Assembly: GCA_016630905.1 (NCBI GenBank) | Contig: WBMQ01000014.1 | Span: 558,001 to 622,000, forward strand | DNA from: Capillidium heterosporum | Lineage: Eukaryota; Entomophthoromycota; Entomophthoromycetes; Entomophthorales; Capillidiaceae | DNA: 64,000 nucleotides | Reading direction: 5' to 3' | Part shown: piece after piece, positions 44,415 to 56,421 of the stretch | Numbering within the stretch: the stretch's first letter is position 1 | How the letters are laid out: every line of letters starts with the position of its first letter | Program-made: the position numbers and the translations under genes | Notes under the pieces: model-generated | Seen by the model: the letters and a program-made list of their open reading frames with translations, nothing else | Databases searched by the model: none | Told to the model about the DNA's origin: nothing

Positions 44415-46922
44415 TTAAGCAGGAGCTACACCGATCGAATTACCCATCGCCAACTAAAAATTAATCATAAGTAAATGGCATTACAAAAAAAAACTTACCA
44501 GAGTCTCCAATTTCTTGGCCGAATTCTTCAAAAGATCTTCGTCGAAGGTGATGGCTCCTTTAGGGAAGAGCACCAAAATAGTAGATCCTCCAAAAGCAAA
44601 GTAACCATGCTCATCCATCCTTTTGACGTAGGAGCCGGGCTGTGAAGTCAAGACAATGGAGCCTACCATCATAGCACCGATACAGATGATGGCTATCTTA
44701 CCAAACTCATCGGTTTCCAAAAAGGAGAAGCACCTCTTGTTTTCACCGTAAACATCCAAAGTTGATCGAATGGCCATAGGGTTGACAGTGTAGTACTGAC
44801 CTTCGATATCAGTAGGTGCAGAAAGCTTACCGTCACAGGGGATGTGGAATCTATGATAGTCCTGGGGTGCCAATCTAAAGATGGCCAACGATCCCAACTC
44901 GTAAGCGGCCGCCTCTTCCGGTAAAATCTGGTCATTGAAGAGAGTGGATATAGTAAACTTCTCACCTTTGATCCACAACTCCTGCGCGTTCTGGATGGTA
45001 GGGAAAACCATTACTCTAGCGTCAGCTGGCGATACGGCAACTTTGGGGCTAGGACTAGCTAATTGGCGGGCACTGGGCTTGAGTTTACGGTAAAAGAACT
45101 CGTTGAAGTTCTTGAAGCTATCCAAAGGATCTAAAATCTCGCTACGGTCCAAGTTATGGAACTGAATGAAGGGTTCAATCTCACGTACCGAGTTAGGGTC
45201 ATTGAACTTGACTCCTTGCTTGACCGACATCGAGTATAATATCTTCTTGACGGCGTTGCGTTGGGCGGCCGAGTAGTAGCCTTTGTATAGAAGGCGGATG
45301 CCTAGCTTGATGTAGGTGGGCATCTTCTCCTCCAGCATAGCACCTGTCTTACGCTCCTGTACGATGATGTTGGCATTGTTCTCACCAACCTTATACTCAC
45401 CGTACCCGACATAGGACGCCACCTTGGTGAACCACTTGCGTTGAGCGTTAGCCTCAGTTACAAAATTACCCATGACGATGCGGTCGATTTTGTTAGGATC
45501 CTTGGATGCGCACACCGCTATGTGAGATACGGCATCCAAGTCGTTGGCCTGACCCAACTTGCGCTGGCAGATGGGGCAGGTAGCTAAAGCGAGTACTTGC
45601 TGCAACTTGTGGTCTCCGTGGTCTTGGGTTATGTCCTCTAGACAAGAAGCCAGTTCGTCGAAGCTGAGTTCCTCAGTAGCCAACTTATTGTATCGCGTGA
45701 AGAAGGTGTCAATGACATCATCCCCAACTTCACTACCCAGACTCTCCAGCATGGTAGCAATCTCCACCTTGTTCATGGACCCGTTGCTGTCAGCGTCATA
45801 ATTCTTGGTCAAGGCAGTCCAGAAGTCGCGGCGCACACGATGGTAGGGCAAAAATTCAGCTCGAATGAGAAGCTGCGACATGAAGCGCTCTTTCAAAAAG
45901 TCGGAGGTCAATTCCAGCGTCAAAGGGAAGACTTTACCGCGGTTAGTTGGTTCGTCCAACGGAACTGGGGTGGCATCGACGTTGGAAGCGGCCACAACGC
46001 TGGCCATGGATATGGACGTGGATCCTACAAAGTCGTTGCTGCTGAACTTGTCGTAATCATAGACCGAGAACTTGATGCTAAACTTGTGTAAATCAGGCAC
46101 TATGTTGAAGACGATACGCTCGTTCCAAACTGGGTTGAGGTTGTGACGGATAGTCGAAGTCTTGAAGGTGGCCTGGCCCAAGGATACAACTACGAAAGGG
46201 TCCATGTCGAAGGAAGTTCCGGTTGCGTTCTTGTCCCAGGGTAGGTCGGAAGCCGAGATGACATCGATGAAAAGTAAACCGTTCAAACCGTTCCCGTTGG
46301 TGTAGGTGGTGGTGTCAGTAGATTCGGTGTTGATGGTGGAGAGGGAGACGTCACTGTCCAAGACCTCAATAGGGGTGGGTGCTATGCTCAAGGTGTTCAT
46401 AGACCTGGCCAGGTTTAATGAGTCGTACAAAGTCTTGACAGTCTGCAACTGGCTATCATCGCTGATGGAGAAACCAACGGCCAACCTAATTTCACCGGAT
46501 ATAGTGTCGTCCTCAGCTCTACGTTGTAAGGTGTACCATTTTGCTGAAGCTGGGTTGTCGTCAAAGAGCTGCGGGGTACCGTCCTCTGCAAATAAAGATA
46601 AGATGGGAAGTTTAATTTCTCCCATGAAATCTTTGGAAACGGTATCCTTGTCCCAACACGTCAGCTTGATAACGGTAGGTACGGTGGAAAAGTCTGGCGT
46701 CAGCTCCAATATCTCATACCAGTCTGGGTTCAACGTCTTCTTAATTACCTTGGTCTTGACCTTGTGTTTATCGAGCTTTATTGTTACAAAGGGGTCGGAG
46801 TAGCCACTCAAGTCCTTAGGGGCTAAGTTCCGCCCCTGCAAGATGTGAAAGCGGATGGTGGGTTGGTTATTATCGCCTGAACCGGCCATACTGCTCAGCT
46901 TGGAACTTAACTTCTCGAACAT
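44415..46922 (-). CDS. PSD2: Phosphatidylserine decarboxylase, type II with C2 and EF-hand domains
   Basis: Two-exon gene encoding 820 residues: 46922-44499 and 44453-44415, with a 45-nt intron near the 3' end that supplies the C-terminus LAMGNSIGVAPA. It converts phosphatidylserine to phosphatidylethanolamine on endomembranes. Domain order: C2 (about 20-150; GRNLAPKDLSGYSDPFV), C2 (about 210-340; WDKNATGTSFDMDPFVVV), an EF-hand (DADSNGSMNKVE, near 375), a CPICQRKL zinc-finger-like patch (near 450) and the decarboxylase domain (about 530-820) with SPADARVMVFP, FRLAPQDYHRFHIP and the self-cleavage/pyruvoyl site in FAFGGSTILVLF. The GST triad is present, so autocatalytic maturation is expected. 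The C2 domains probably recruit it to membrane contact sites, as known for Psd2-type enzymes. Confidence 0.95.
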
Positions 46923-48330
46923 CTCAAATTACTAATAGCTTACCTAAAATATATGAATGGAGTTCTGTTTATAAATACTGCCTACTCTCAACTTATTTGA
47001 AGCGATTTTACTGTGATGCAACGAGCCTTAAATTGGGGATCACTCAAGTTTGGGTTGAATTTGACCTAGACTTTAAATTCCCCGTCTTCGGCCAAACATA
47101 CGTGCCAAGCACCACTTAATTTTAGGTGAGGTTTCTAGTGCATAAATGGAACTTTTACTACATTGAAAGCAACGTTCTAACCATATATGTAATGGATGTA
47201 TAAGTCCGTGTAGCGTTGATATAAAAGAGGTAAAGATAAAAAGTATAAAAACATGGTAAGGCCGCTTTACATATGCTCTTTTTGGATGGCTTGCAGTGCT
47301 ATTATATAAAACTCCATATAGAGAAAACTTATAACACATGCGATGATTTTTAAACAATGTTACATCCAAGTCACTGAACAAATGGTTTACTATAGTATCC
47401 TTTGGTTCGGTATATCTCTGCAACTTGGTAATTATTTTACAAGGAAATCATAGAAAGTATAGGCACAGTATACTTTGAAATTGACATGCATTAAACTAAC
47501 TTTGTTGTAAACGAATATTGAGCAGGATAGGCCTTTATCAGTATATTTTAACATACTGAAAGTTGAAGATAAGAGTAAATAATATGAGAAAAAGACACTA
47601 AACAAATAAATATTTTAACACAACATCTTCCAGTTACTATGTGATCAAGTTTCACTCTACTGATAAATCTCGTATATCAATGCACTAACTTCCTATCAAT
47701 TACTTATGAGTAGAAGTTTTATAAGTGTAAATAAAGTTGAGTAAACTTAGATTTAAGTTAAACATTAAGCCTCTTCAATAAGCTGGTGTTATTTTATTGT
47801 TTACTTTTCTTAAAGGATTTTAGTGTTCAATTGGTATACAATTGATGGCACATTATTCATCTCCAAGATAGAAATGGGAATGGAACTTCAACTTGAATTT
47901 GCAAAAGTTTGAATCATTTTGAAATTTGGCTAAGTTTAATCTCCTTTACCTTTTACTATGTAAAATGGTATACTAACATATATTTATGCAGATTTTCATT
48001 TTTGCGAAGCCTTATTTTTAACAGATGTATGTTGAAGCGAGAAATGATCTTTGCAAATAATTTTACACCTTGTTGTGTAAATACTTTGCATTCTAAAATC
48101 TACAATCCAAAGTTTATAGCATATCTTTTAAATAGTTGCAATTTATTGGCTATAGACTATTCATGCCAAAAGGATAGAAACTGGGTACAATAAGTGAGTT
48201 ACAAAGTCCAAATCTACCAATAAGAAACCTGAAAGCGATGAAAGCTTATAGGAATTGCACCAAGCCGCTTTGCAGCCCATCTCAAAGAGCTAGGTTCAAC
48301 TTCAGCAGCTCATAGAAATCCATTTCAGCC
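46923..48330. other. Divergent upstream region of PSD2 and PRP2
   Basis: Holds both promoters. Two open frames (47073-47423 minus, 47909-48193 plus) begin with TTG, show no recognisable domain and are not called. Confidence 0.45.
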
Positions 48331-51180
48331 ATGAGTGATAACAAGAGACGTAGTGGTGAAGAATCTTCTCGAAAGTCCAAGAATATCCGCAAGAAAGGTC
48401 AAGATGTATGGGAAGAGGAACTTGAGATTAACCCAATAACTCAAAGAGAGGATGCAACTCGACAGCCTGAAATCGATGGTGAAAAGGAGTACTACGAAGA
48501 GGAAGAGAAGCTTAAGGAGGACATTCGTGAACGTGATGAGTTACACAAAAGACTTATAGAGAAGGATAAAGCCAACGTAAAACGTTTAATAGAAGATCGT
48601 TCTTCCAAAGTCGATGCCGAAACCCAAATTAGACGCAACTTAGCAAACGATCCGGAAGCTCGACAACAAGCTTTACCTTCGATACGTGAACGAGCCCGTC
48701 AAGAATATTTAGGCAAGCGTTCCAAACAGCAGGTCGAGCTGCTCAAGCAAAAGATAAGAGATGAGGAGTACCTATTTGGTGATACCCCACTCACCGAAAA
48801 AGAACGCAAAGCCCTGGAGTATGATAAAGAGGTTTTACGCCTGGCCGAAGAACGGAATAGAATCGCCGAAGAGAATGTGGGAGGTTATAGCATGCCGGAT
48901 GATTATATTACTGAGAAGGGAAAGCTGGACCAGGAAAAGAAGAAGTCTTTGCTTTACTCGAGGTATGAGGAGGAGAAGGGGAGCAAATTTGTAAGTGATA
49001 CCGAACATTGGGAACAGAACCAGATTACAAAGTCCTTGGCCAAAGTTGGGAGTAAGGATAGGCCTTCGGCTGAGACGTTGGACGACTACGAATATGTCTT
49101 TGACGAGGAACAGATCCAATTCATCTTGGGGCAGACAACCAACAAGCGTCCACAGAAAGAGGACTACCAAGCTCTGCTGGCTGAGGAGAAAAATCGGAAG
49201 AAGCTTTCTATAAAGGAGATCCGAGATTCGCTACCTATATACCAATTCCGACAGGAGTTATTAGATGCCGTCGAAGAGTACCAGATCCTAGTTATTGTTG
49301 GGGAAACGGGATCGGGTAAGACTACCCAGATCCCGCAGTATTTACATGAAGCAGGTTACACCAAGGACAACAAGAAGATCGGATGTACGCAACCCAGAAG
49401 AGTTGCCGCCATGAGTGTTGCCGCACGTGTCGCTGAGGAGATGGACGTCAAGTTGGGCTATGAGGTAGGCTACTCTATCCGTTTCGAGGATTGCACTTCT
49501 GATAAGACGATTATCAAATATATGACCGATGGTATGTTGTTACGTGAGTTTTTGACCGAACCCGATTTGGCTGGTTACTCATGTTTAATCATTGATGAAG
49601 CTCACGAACGTACGTTGCATACTGATGTCTTATTTGGCCTAGTCAAGGATATCGTCCGGTTCCGACCTGACCTCAAGCTGCTAATTTCAAGTGCCACCAT
49701 GGATGCCGAGAAGTTTGCCGAATACTTTGATGACTGCCCCATCTTCAACATCCCCGGTCGACCCTATCCTGTAGACATTTATTACACTTCGGCGCCCGAG
49801 GCCAATTACCTATCAGCTGCTATAACTACGGTGTTTCAGATCCATGTCTCGCAAGATCCAGGTGACATTTTAGTTTTTTTGACTGGCCAAGATGAGATTG
49901 AACAGGCCCAGGAAGCCATCTTACAGACATCAAGGGTTTTAGGAAGTAAGATCAAGGAGCTGATAGTGGCACCCATCTACTCGACTTTACCCTCCGACAT
50001 GCAGGGCAAGATCTTCGAACCTACACCTCCTAACGCTCGAAAGGTCGTGCTGGCAACCAATATTGCCGAAACTTCGATTACTATCGATGGCATCTCGTAC
50101 GTGATCGACCCCGGATTCTCCAAGCAGAAGTCGTATAATCCGAGATCGGGTATGGAGTCCTTGCAGGTAACCCCCTGTTCCAAAGCATCGGCAAATCAGA
50201 GGGCGGGTCGTGCCGGTCGTGTAGGTCCTGGCAAGTGTTTCCGACTATACACGCAGTGGGCCTACGCCAATGAATTGGAGTCCAATACCGTACCCGAAAT
50301 CCAACGTACTAACCTAGGAAATGTGGTACTCTTGTTGAAGTCCCTTGGCATTGACGACATTGTCAGCTTCGATTTTATGGATCCACCCCCATCTGAAACC
50401 TTGATACGGTCCATCGAGCATCTGTACGCCTTGGAAGCTATCAACAGCAAAGGCCAGCTTACCAAAGTCGGGCGCAGGATGGCCGAGTTCCCCGTCGACC
50501 CCATGCTGTCCAAGATGATAATAGCTTCCGACACCTTCAAATGTAGCGAAGAGGTCGTGTCTATAGCCGGTATGCTGTCAGTGCAGAACTCCATCTTCTA
50601 CCGGCCTAAGGACAAGAAACTTTTGGCTGATCGCGCCCGACAGAACCTTATGCACAGCGACGGGGACCATTTGAGCCTACTTAAGATCTGGGACCAGTGG
50701 GTCGAGACCAACTATAGCTTGCAATGGTGCGTCGAGAATTTTATCCAGCACCGGTCCATGACGCGAGCCCGTGACGTGCGCGACCAGTTGATCGGACTAT
50801 TGGAGCGCGTTGAGATCCAACCTACTTCCAATCCCAACCCCAATGATACGACCCCTATACGCAAGGCCATAACGGCTGGCTTCTTCCACAATTCGGCCAA
50901 GATTCAGAAGGATGGCCAAAGTTATAGAACCGTAAAGCAAGGTCTATCGGTCCACATTCACCCCTCATCCAGTATGTTGAAGGCGGAGGCCCCTTGGATC
51001 TTGTACTTTGAACTCGTCCTAACGAGCAAGGAGTTTATGCGCCAGGTGCTCAAGATCGAACCTAAGTGGCTACTGGAGCTAGCCCCACATTTCTACGCTG
51101 AAAAAGATGTTATGGAGGAAACTAAAAAGAAATTACCCAAGATCCAGGGTAAAGCAGCTAATGGTGCTAGTCGGTTGTAG
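48331..51180 (+). CDS. PRP2: DEAH-box spliceosomal RNA helicase Prp2/DHX16
   Basis: Intronless gene of 949 codons. The N-terminal 290 residues are charged and coiled-coil-rich (RERDELHKRLIEKDKANVK), with the FDEEQIQFILGQ motif typical of DHX16. The helicase core has motif I VGETGSGKTTQIPQ (about 325), Ia TQPRRVAAMSVA, II DEAH (about 420), III SAT, IV DILVFLTGQDEIE, V TNIAETSITIDG and VI QRAGRAGR (about 625), followed by the winged-helix, ratchet and OB-fold regions. The segment YSLQWCVENFIQHRSMTRAR distinguishes Prp2/DHX16 from Prp16, Prp22 and Prp43. Prp2 is an ATPase that activates the spliceosome before the first splicing step, working with Spp2. The intronless structure contrasts with the intron-rich neighbours. 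Confidence 0.95.
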   Translation: MSDNKRRSGEESSRKSKNIRKKGQDVWEEELEINPITQREDATRQPEIDGEKEYYEEEEKLKEDIRERDELHKRLIEKDKANVKRLIEDRSSKVDAETQIRRNLANDPEARQQALPSIRERARQEYLGKRSKQQVELLKQKIRDEEYLFGDTPLTEKERKALEYDKEVLRLAEERNRIAEENVGGYSMPDDYITEKGKLDQEKKKSLLYSRYEEEKGSKFVSDTEHWEQNQITKSLAKVGSKDRPSAETLDDYEYVFDEEQIQFILGQTTNKRPQKEDYQALLAEEKNRKKLSIKEIRDSLPIYQFRQELLDAVEEYQILVIVGETGSGKTTQIPQYLHEAGYTKDNKKIGCTQPRRVAAMSVAARVAEEMDVKLGYEVGYSIRFEDCTSDKTIIKYMTDGMLLREFLTEPDLAGYSCLIIDEAHERTLHTDVLFGLVKDIVRFRPDLKLLISSATMDAEKFAEYFDDCPIFNIPGRPYPVDIYYTSAPEANYLSAAITTVFQIHVSQDPGDILVFLTGQDEIEQAQEAILQTSRVLGSKIKELIVAPIYSTLPSDMQGKIFEPTPPNARKVVLATNIAETSITIDGISYVIDPGFSKQKSYNPRSGMESLQVTPCSKASANQRAGRAGRVGPGKCFRLYTQWAYANELESNTVPEIQRTNLGNVVLLLKSLGIDDIVSFDFMDPPPSETLIRSIEHLYALEAINSKGQLTKVGRRMAEFPVDPMLSKMIIASDTFKCSEEVVSIAGMLSVQNSIFYRPKDKKLLADRARQNLMHSDGDHLSLLKIWDQWVETNYSLQWCVENFIQHRSMTRARDVRDQLIGLLERVEIQPTSNPNPNDTTPIRKAITAGFFHNSAKIQKDGQSYRTVKQGLSVHIHPSSSMLKAEAPWILYFELVLTSKEFMRQVLKIEPKWLLELAPHFYAEKDVMEETKKKLPKIQGKAANGASRL

Positions 51181-51717
51181 GGTTAAGTCAGTAAACTATG
51201 CTTGTACTTATTTTAGTTTTTATGTCTTTTAAACTATACTATTGTTTTTCTTTTGGATATGGCTTTAAAGTTCTTTGTACTGATATAAAATTTACATATA
51301 TAGAGACAACGTATTCAGCTCAAAGTAAGGTATGGCTTCAAAATTGAGATTGATGCTTTGTTATATCTAACAATTATTGAAATCATACCACCAACTTTGT
51401 GAAAATGATAGCATGTGGTCTAGTATACCTCTAAAGTAGCCATCAAGTTGTTTAAACTTTGATAGTAGCGTTATCGACCTTTAACGAACTACTACTTGGA
51501 ATGAGTAACTCACCATACTTGTTTGGATCACATCAAATATCTACATTTTTGTGTCTTGTTCTAATCCAAAAATTTAATTTGAAATTGATTTGTTATGTTT
51601 TTGGCATTTCTCCAATTGACAACTTATCTGATTATCTGATGAAAGTAACTTCAATTACTAATCCAAAGCTGGTATATATAGCGCACCTTTAACCTTTTTT
51701 TGCAAATTAGAACCGAT
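51181..51717. other. Intergenic stretch
   Basis: 3' flank of PRP2 and promoter of the dioxygenase gene. A TTG-initiated open frame at 51459-51692 is not supported. Confidence 0.5.
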
Positions 51718-52165
51718 ATGAGTACCATAAACAACACTAATACAGAGACAGCTTCCACCCTGTACGACTTCCCTGAACCTATCAAGTACTACGACATCCA
51801 CGTTTACTTTAATGAGAATGATGAGGAAAGTGTAGCCAGTGCTAGAGCTCTCCATAGTTCTATCAAGACCACCTTCCCAGAAATTAAAATCTTTGACTTG
51901 GTCCCCTACCCAGTTGGTAAGTCTTTTATAGTGTTTTTGTTTAATTGAATTGAAATTTGTAGGCCCACACCCCATTGGCATGTTCGAACTGCACCTCTAC
52001 AACCAGAAACAGTTTAGCGCCGTCGTACCTTGGTTGAATGTCAATAGGGGCGTACATCAGGCTTTATTACACCCTAATACACCTAACGGACTCAAAGACC
52101 ATAGTGAGCATGTCATTTGGTTGGGTGAATCCCTACCGCTTAAACTGTCGATATTTAAAAAGTAA
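51718..52165 (+). CDS. DOPA 4,5-dioxygenase-like protein
   Basis: Two-exon gene of 133 residues: 51718-51916 and 51963-52165, with a 46-nt intron in phase 1. The translation start is the ATG at 51718; the frame is open further upstream but without an ATG. The product matches the small fungal/bacterial DOPA 4,5-dioxygenase family: YYDIHVYFNENDEESVASAR at the N-terminus, GPHPIGMFELHL in the middle, VNRGVHQALLHPNTPNGLKD then HSEHVIWLGESLPLKLSIF at the end. Conserved histidines in the HVYF, GPHP, LLHP and DHSEH contexts are present and would include the metal ligands. The family performs extradiol ring cleavage of catechols such as L-DOPA. The natural substrate here is unknown. No signal peptide, so it is likely cytosolic. 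Confidence 0.9.
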
Positions 52166-53041
52166 TCCTGATGACTAGTGGTTTGGATTCATTTTATATA
52201 CTTAATAAATACCTTTTTACTTGTGAAGTTTCTTATGGATTGTATAGTGCATCACTACAATAGCTTTGCTTAGATTTCCCAGGTTGGTATAAATAGTACT
52301 AGTAGATAAAAGTTTAAGGTAAATGTGTTATGTTTATTGAAATCGTCAGATCAGCACCAACTAAATTTGCTGGTCAAATGTATATTTAATTAACATAAAG
52401 GACCTACAAATAGTTTTGATTTGAAAGGTAGATGACTGAATATGAGTAAGCTACATTACCTAAACCAATGTAAAATTGACAATATAGCATTTCAGTGAAA
52501 ACTAATAAAACTTTTTATATGTTGGATTGGAAGCTCATTTCGGTATAGATAAAAGGTATCTTTGATAAAAGATTTATGAGTTGGGAAATAGTGGAAAATC
52601 ATATGGATAAATCGCCAAACGACAAGGATGGTAAGGAGTTAGTTTTTAATTTTTGTTTAGAACTTTAGACCTAAGTGGCATGTATTCTTATAATTTGGAC
52701 CTTTGTAGACTGCCTAGTTCAATTTTGGGATTCTTTCATAGTTTTATGTATACTTATAGTGATAGTCAAATATTTGAATTACTAGCTTATAAGAAACTTA
52801 TATAATGTACTTGGGTGCTAGGTCTTGCCACATGTATGTTCATGTTTAAGGTTAGCGATGATAATAAAGATATAGTGACAATGTGCTTTTAAATATTAAA
52901 AGGGTTTATTTAGTTGAACTTTGAAATATATTAAGCTTATTAAGGTAATACGAAAATATAAAATAAGTTACCTATAAGATGGTTTCATAAAACCTTCTAT
53001 AATTTATTCTACTGGGAAGGGACAGCTGAGCACCAACACAA
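52166..53041. other. Spacer with a weak small-gene candidate
   Basis: Convergent 3' flanks of the dioxygenase gene (+) and uL5m (-). The only coding hint is the two-exon candidate at 52576-52805. Confidence 0.45.
52576..52805 (+). CDS. Possible small two-exon gene (hypothetical, 63 residues)
   Basis: An ATG-initiated exon (52576-52630; MSWEIVENHMDKSPNDKD) ends at a GTAAGG donor. Removal of a 38-nt intron (52631-52668, ending TTTAG) joins it in frame to a 45-codon open segment (LSGMYSYNLDLCRLPSSILG, then FFHSFMYTYSDSQIFEL) ending with TAA at 52805. Intron length and signals match other genes in the window. No family or targeting signal was recognised, and in such AT-rich DNA the model could be accidental or a relic. 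Confidence 0.25.
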
Positions 53042-53860
53042 TTAGTCGCTCTTCGATCTATCGGTAAAGGGGATCTGTAAAGCGGACATAAGCAGTCGGG
53101 CGTCAAAGTTACGGTAGGCTGAGGTATTGAGGATGATGTTGAAACCTGGAATTACTGGAACCATATCGTAGATGACTTCAACGTCGGGGAACAGACCTAC
53201 GGTGGAGGGAGGGAATCCGATAGCCAAATTTCCAGTGCCATCACCAGCTGTAACCTTGAGACCATTCCACTCTTTGATACGTGGTAGTACGACTTCGGTC
53301 AACTTGTCCAAGAACTCGTACATGGCACCACCCTGTAGCGTTACTTGGCAACCAACCGGTATACCCTTACGCAACTTCCAGACAGCAACGTTAGATTTGG
53401 AGTAGAGGGTGGTACCTTTTTCTCCACTTATAGCTTGTAAAACTAGGTAGGCTGAAAGTAAAGAGAATTTGTTGGTTATAGCGTCGGTTACCATAGTCTG
53501 GATGTGGATGGTTTCCAGCTCGGGGATGTTGAAGGGACCGACTGGGTAAGAAGCAGGCTTGCGAGGTCTTATGGAACCTTTCTTCTTGATGACTTTACCG
53601 TCGGTACCGATTATCGGTCCAGCAAACTTGGGCTTTATGATCGTTGGTGGGGGTTCGATAGGGTTGTTGTCAATGTGACGGTACCGCATAACCATAAGGT
53701 TGGGCTGTACAACGTCGTAGTAGTAATCTTGGAGTCGGTTGTAGCCTACACTTACCTCAGATTTTAAAAAGTGAGGTTCAGGTGCCACGACCTTACCGTA
53801 GTTTCGCACTAGTGGCAGTGCCTTGGTCGAGGTTTGTAGAAGTTGGTTTAGCTTGAGCAT
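53042..53860 (-). CDS. Mitochondrial large-subunit ribosomal protein uL5m
   Basis: Single-exon gene of 272 codons, taking the ATG at 53860 (MLKLNQLLQTSTKALPLVRN), which gives a typical basic mitochondrial presequence; the frame is open upstream but without an ATG. The mature part carries the L5 signature: a long N-terminal fungal extension, then ELETIHIQTMVTDAITNKF, VTLQGGAMYEFLDKLTEVVL, TVGLFPDVEVIYDMVPVIPG and FNIILNTSA, followed by LLMSALQIPF. It corresponds to yeast Mrpl7. The protein sits in the central protuberance of the mitoribosome near 5S-equivalent contacts. It is divergent from RPT6 across 276 bp, which must contain both promoters. Confidence 0.9.
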   Translation of the reverse strand: MLKLNQLLQTSTKALPLVRNYGKVVAPEPHFLKSEVSVGYNRLQDYYYDVVQPNLMVMRYRHIDNNPIEPPPTIIKPKFAGPIIGTDGKVIKKKGSIRPRKPASYPVGPFNIPELETIHIQTMVTDAITNKFSLLSAYLVLQAISGEKGTTLYSKSNVAVWKLRKGIPVGCQVTLQGGAMYEFLDKLTEVVLPRIKEWNGLKVTAGDGTGNLAIGFPPSTVGLFPDVEVIYDMVPVIPGFNIILNTSAYRNFDARLLMSALQIPFTDRSKSD

Positions 53861-54136
53861 CGTCGTCTTCTTCCTTTTCGATTTCTTGTCAAAATCAAAA
53901 CTTTTGAATTTGCTGGGAGTTTGAAAATCCAACTCGAAATTTAAACCAATGATAGACTGGTAGAATTACTCCAATGAAATCAAATAGACTTGGTGAAAAT
54001 ATTCAGGTTACGCGTCATACTTGAAAGCAAAGCTTAGAATAGGGCTTCAGCAGAAGTTGTTTCCATTTATACACAAAACTCGGATAGGTAATTAAGATTG
54101 AAGCCAACAAAATTTACAATTTATAAACAGTGAGCT

Positions 54137-55495
<1,359 letters not shown>

Positions 55496-56421
55496 TTATG
55501 AGGTGGATATTAAATTTCTTCGTATTTTAAACAAGTTGGAAACTTTATATGAGGAACTTCAGATATGGTTTGAAGTTATCGTTTGGCCTTTTATATTTTA
55601 ACTTTCATGCTTAAGAAAATGTGTTTTAGATATCAGTTTTTTATCAAATAAAGTGAATGTTGCAGAATGTGAAATAATTTAGACCTTTAATATTTTTATG
55701 CTTTGTATAGTAAGCTGGTAACATAAGTTTGCCATATTTAATTCCCTGCAAGTATATTATAAAATATTTAGTTATATATTTAAGAGTGAGATATAGAAAT
55801 CCATAACGATATTATAAGAGTAGAATAGGAATATATTGAACTTTACAGTAATCTATTTTTGACCGTGAAGGAATTTATAGACAACTAAGTGGGTATAGGC
55901 TCGCCGAGTTAGCCAAAATGAGAAGTAAAGATAACCTTGATCTCGTTGCTACCTTTGGTAATGGAGATCATGTTTTGGAAAGTTTACTAACTCTATCAAT
56001 AGAATTAATGTCAACGCAGAATTGATCAGTACAGTATAGGAGATAATAAATCCCGCATATGTTTACTTTATGATCCTTTAAAGAGAAGAAATAGGTAGCT
56101 TATATATAGAAATATGAAATATGATGAGTTGAAGCCTTGGCTCGAAAATTTAAGGAATGTAACACGCTTTGAGATACCTGGGACTGAAAAATAATACTTG
56201 CAAGATAAAATATACATAAATGAATTTATAGCTAGTTTATTTTATTTTTACATTTGGGAACAGATGCTTTTTACTGGTACTTGGAATAAAAGTTGGGATG
56301 TAAATCAATATATTTGAGAATACTAGCTTAGGAAGCTGCTAATTTCCTTCAAGTTAAAAGATTGTAGATTTATAAATATGAAGCTTTGGAAAATATAGAC
56401 ATACCTTTACTTTCAACTAAT
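55496..56421. other. Intergenic stretch
   Basis: 3' flank of RPT6 and former upstream region of the pseudogene that follows. No gene seen. Confidence 0.5.

Noticed and set aside
47073-47423. 116-codon minus-strand open frame upstream of PSD2
   Set aside because: It starts with TTG, has no recognisable domain and lies in a promoter spacer.
47909-48193. 94-codon open frame upstream of PRP2
   Set aside because: It starts with TTG, has AT-driven composition (Phe, Tyr, Ile, Asn) and no motif.
51459-51692. 77-codon open frame before the DOPA dioxygenase gene
   Set aside because: TTG start, no motif, and it runs into the promoter of the next gene.
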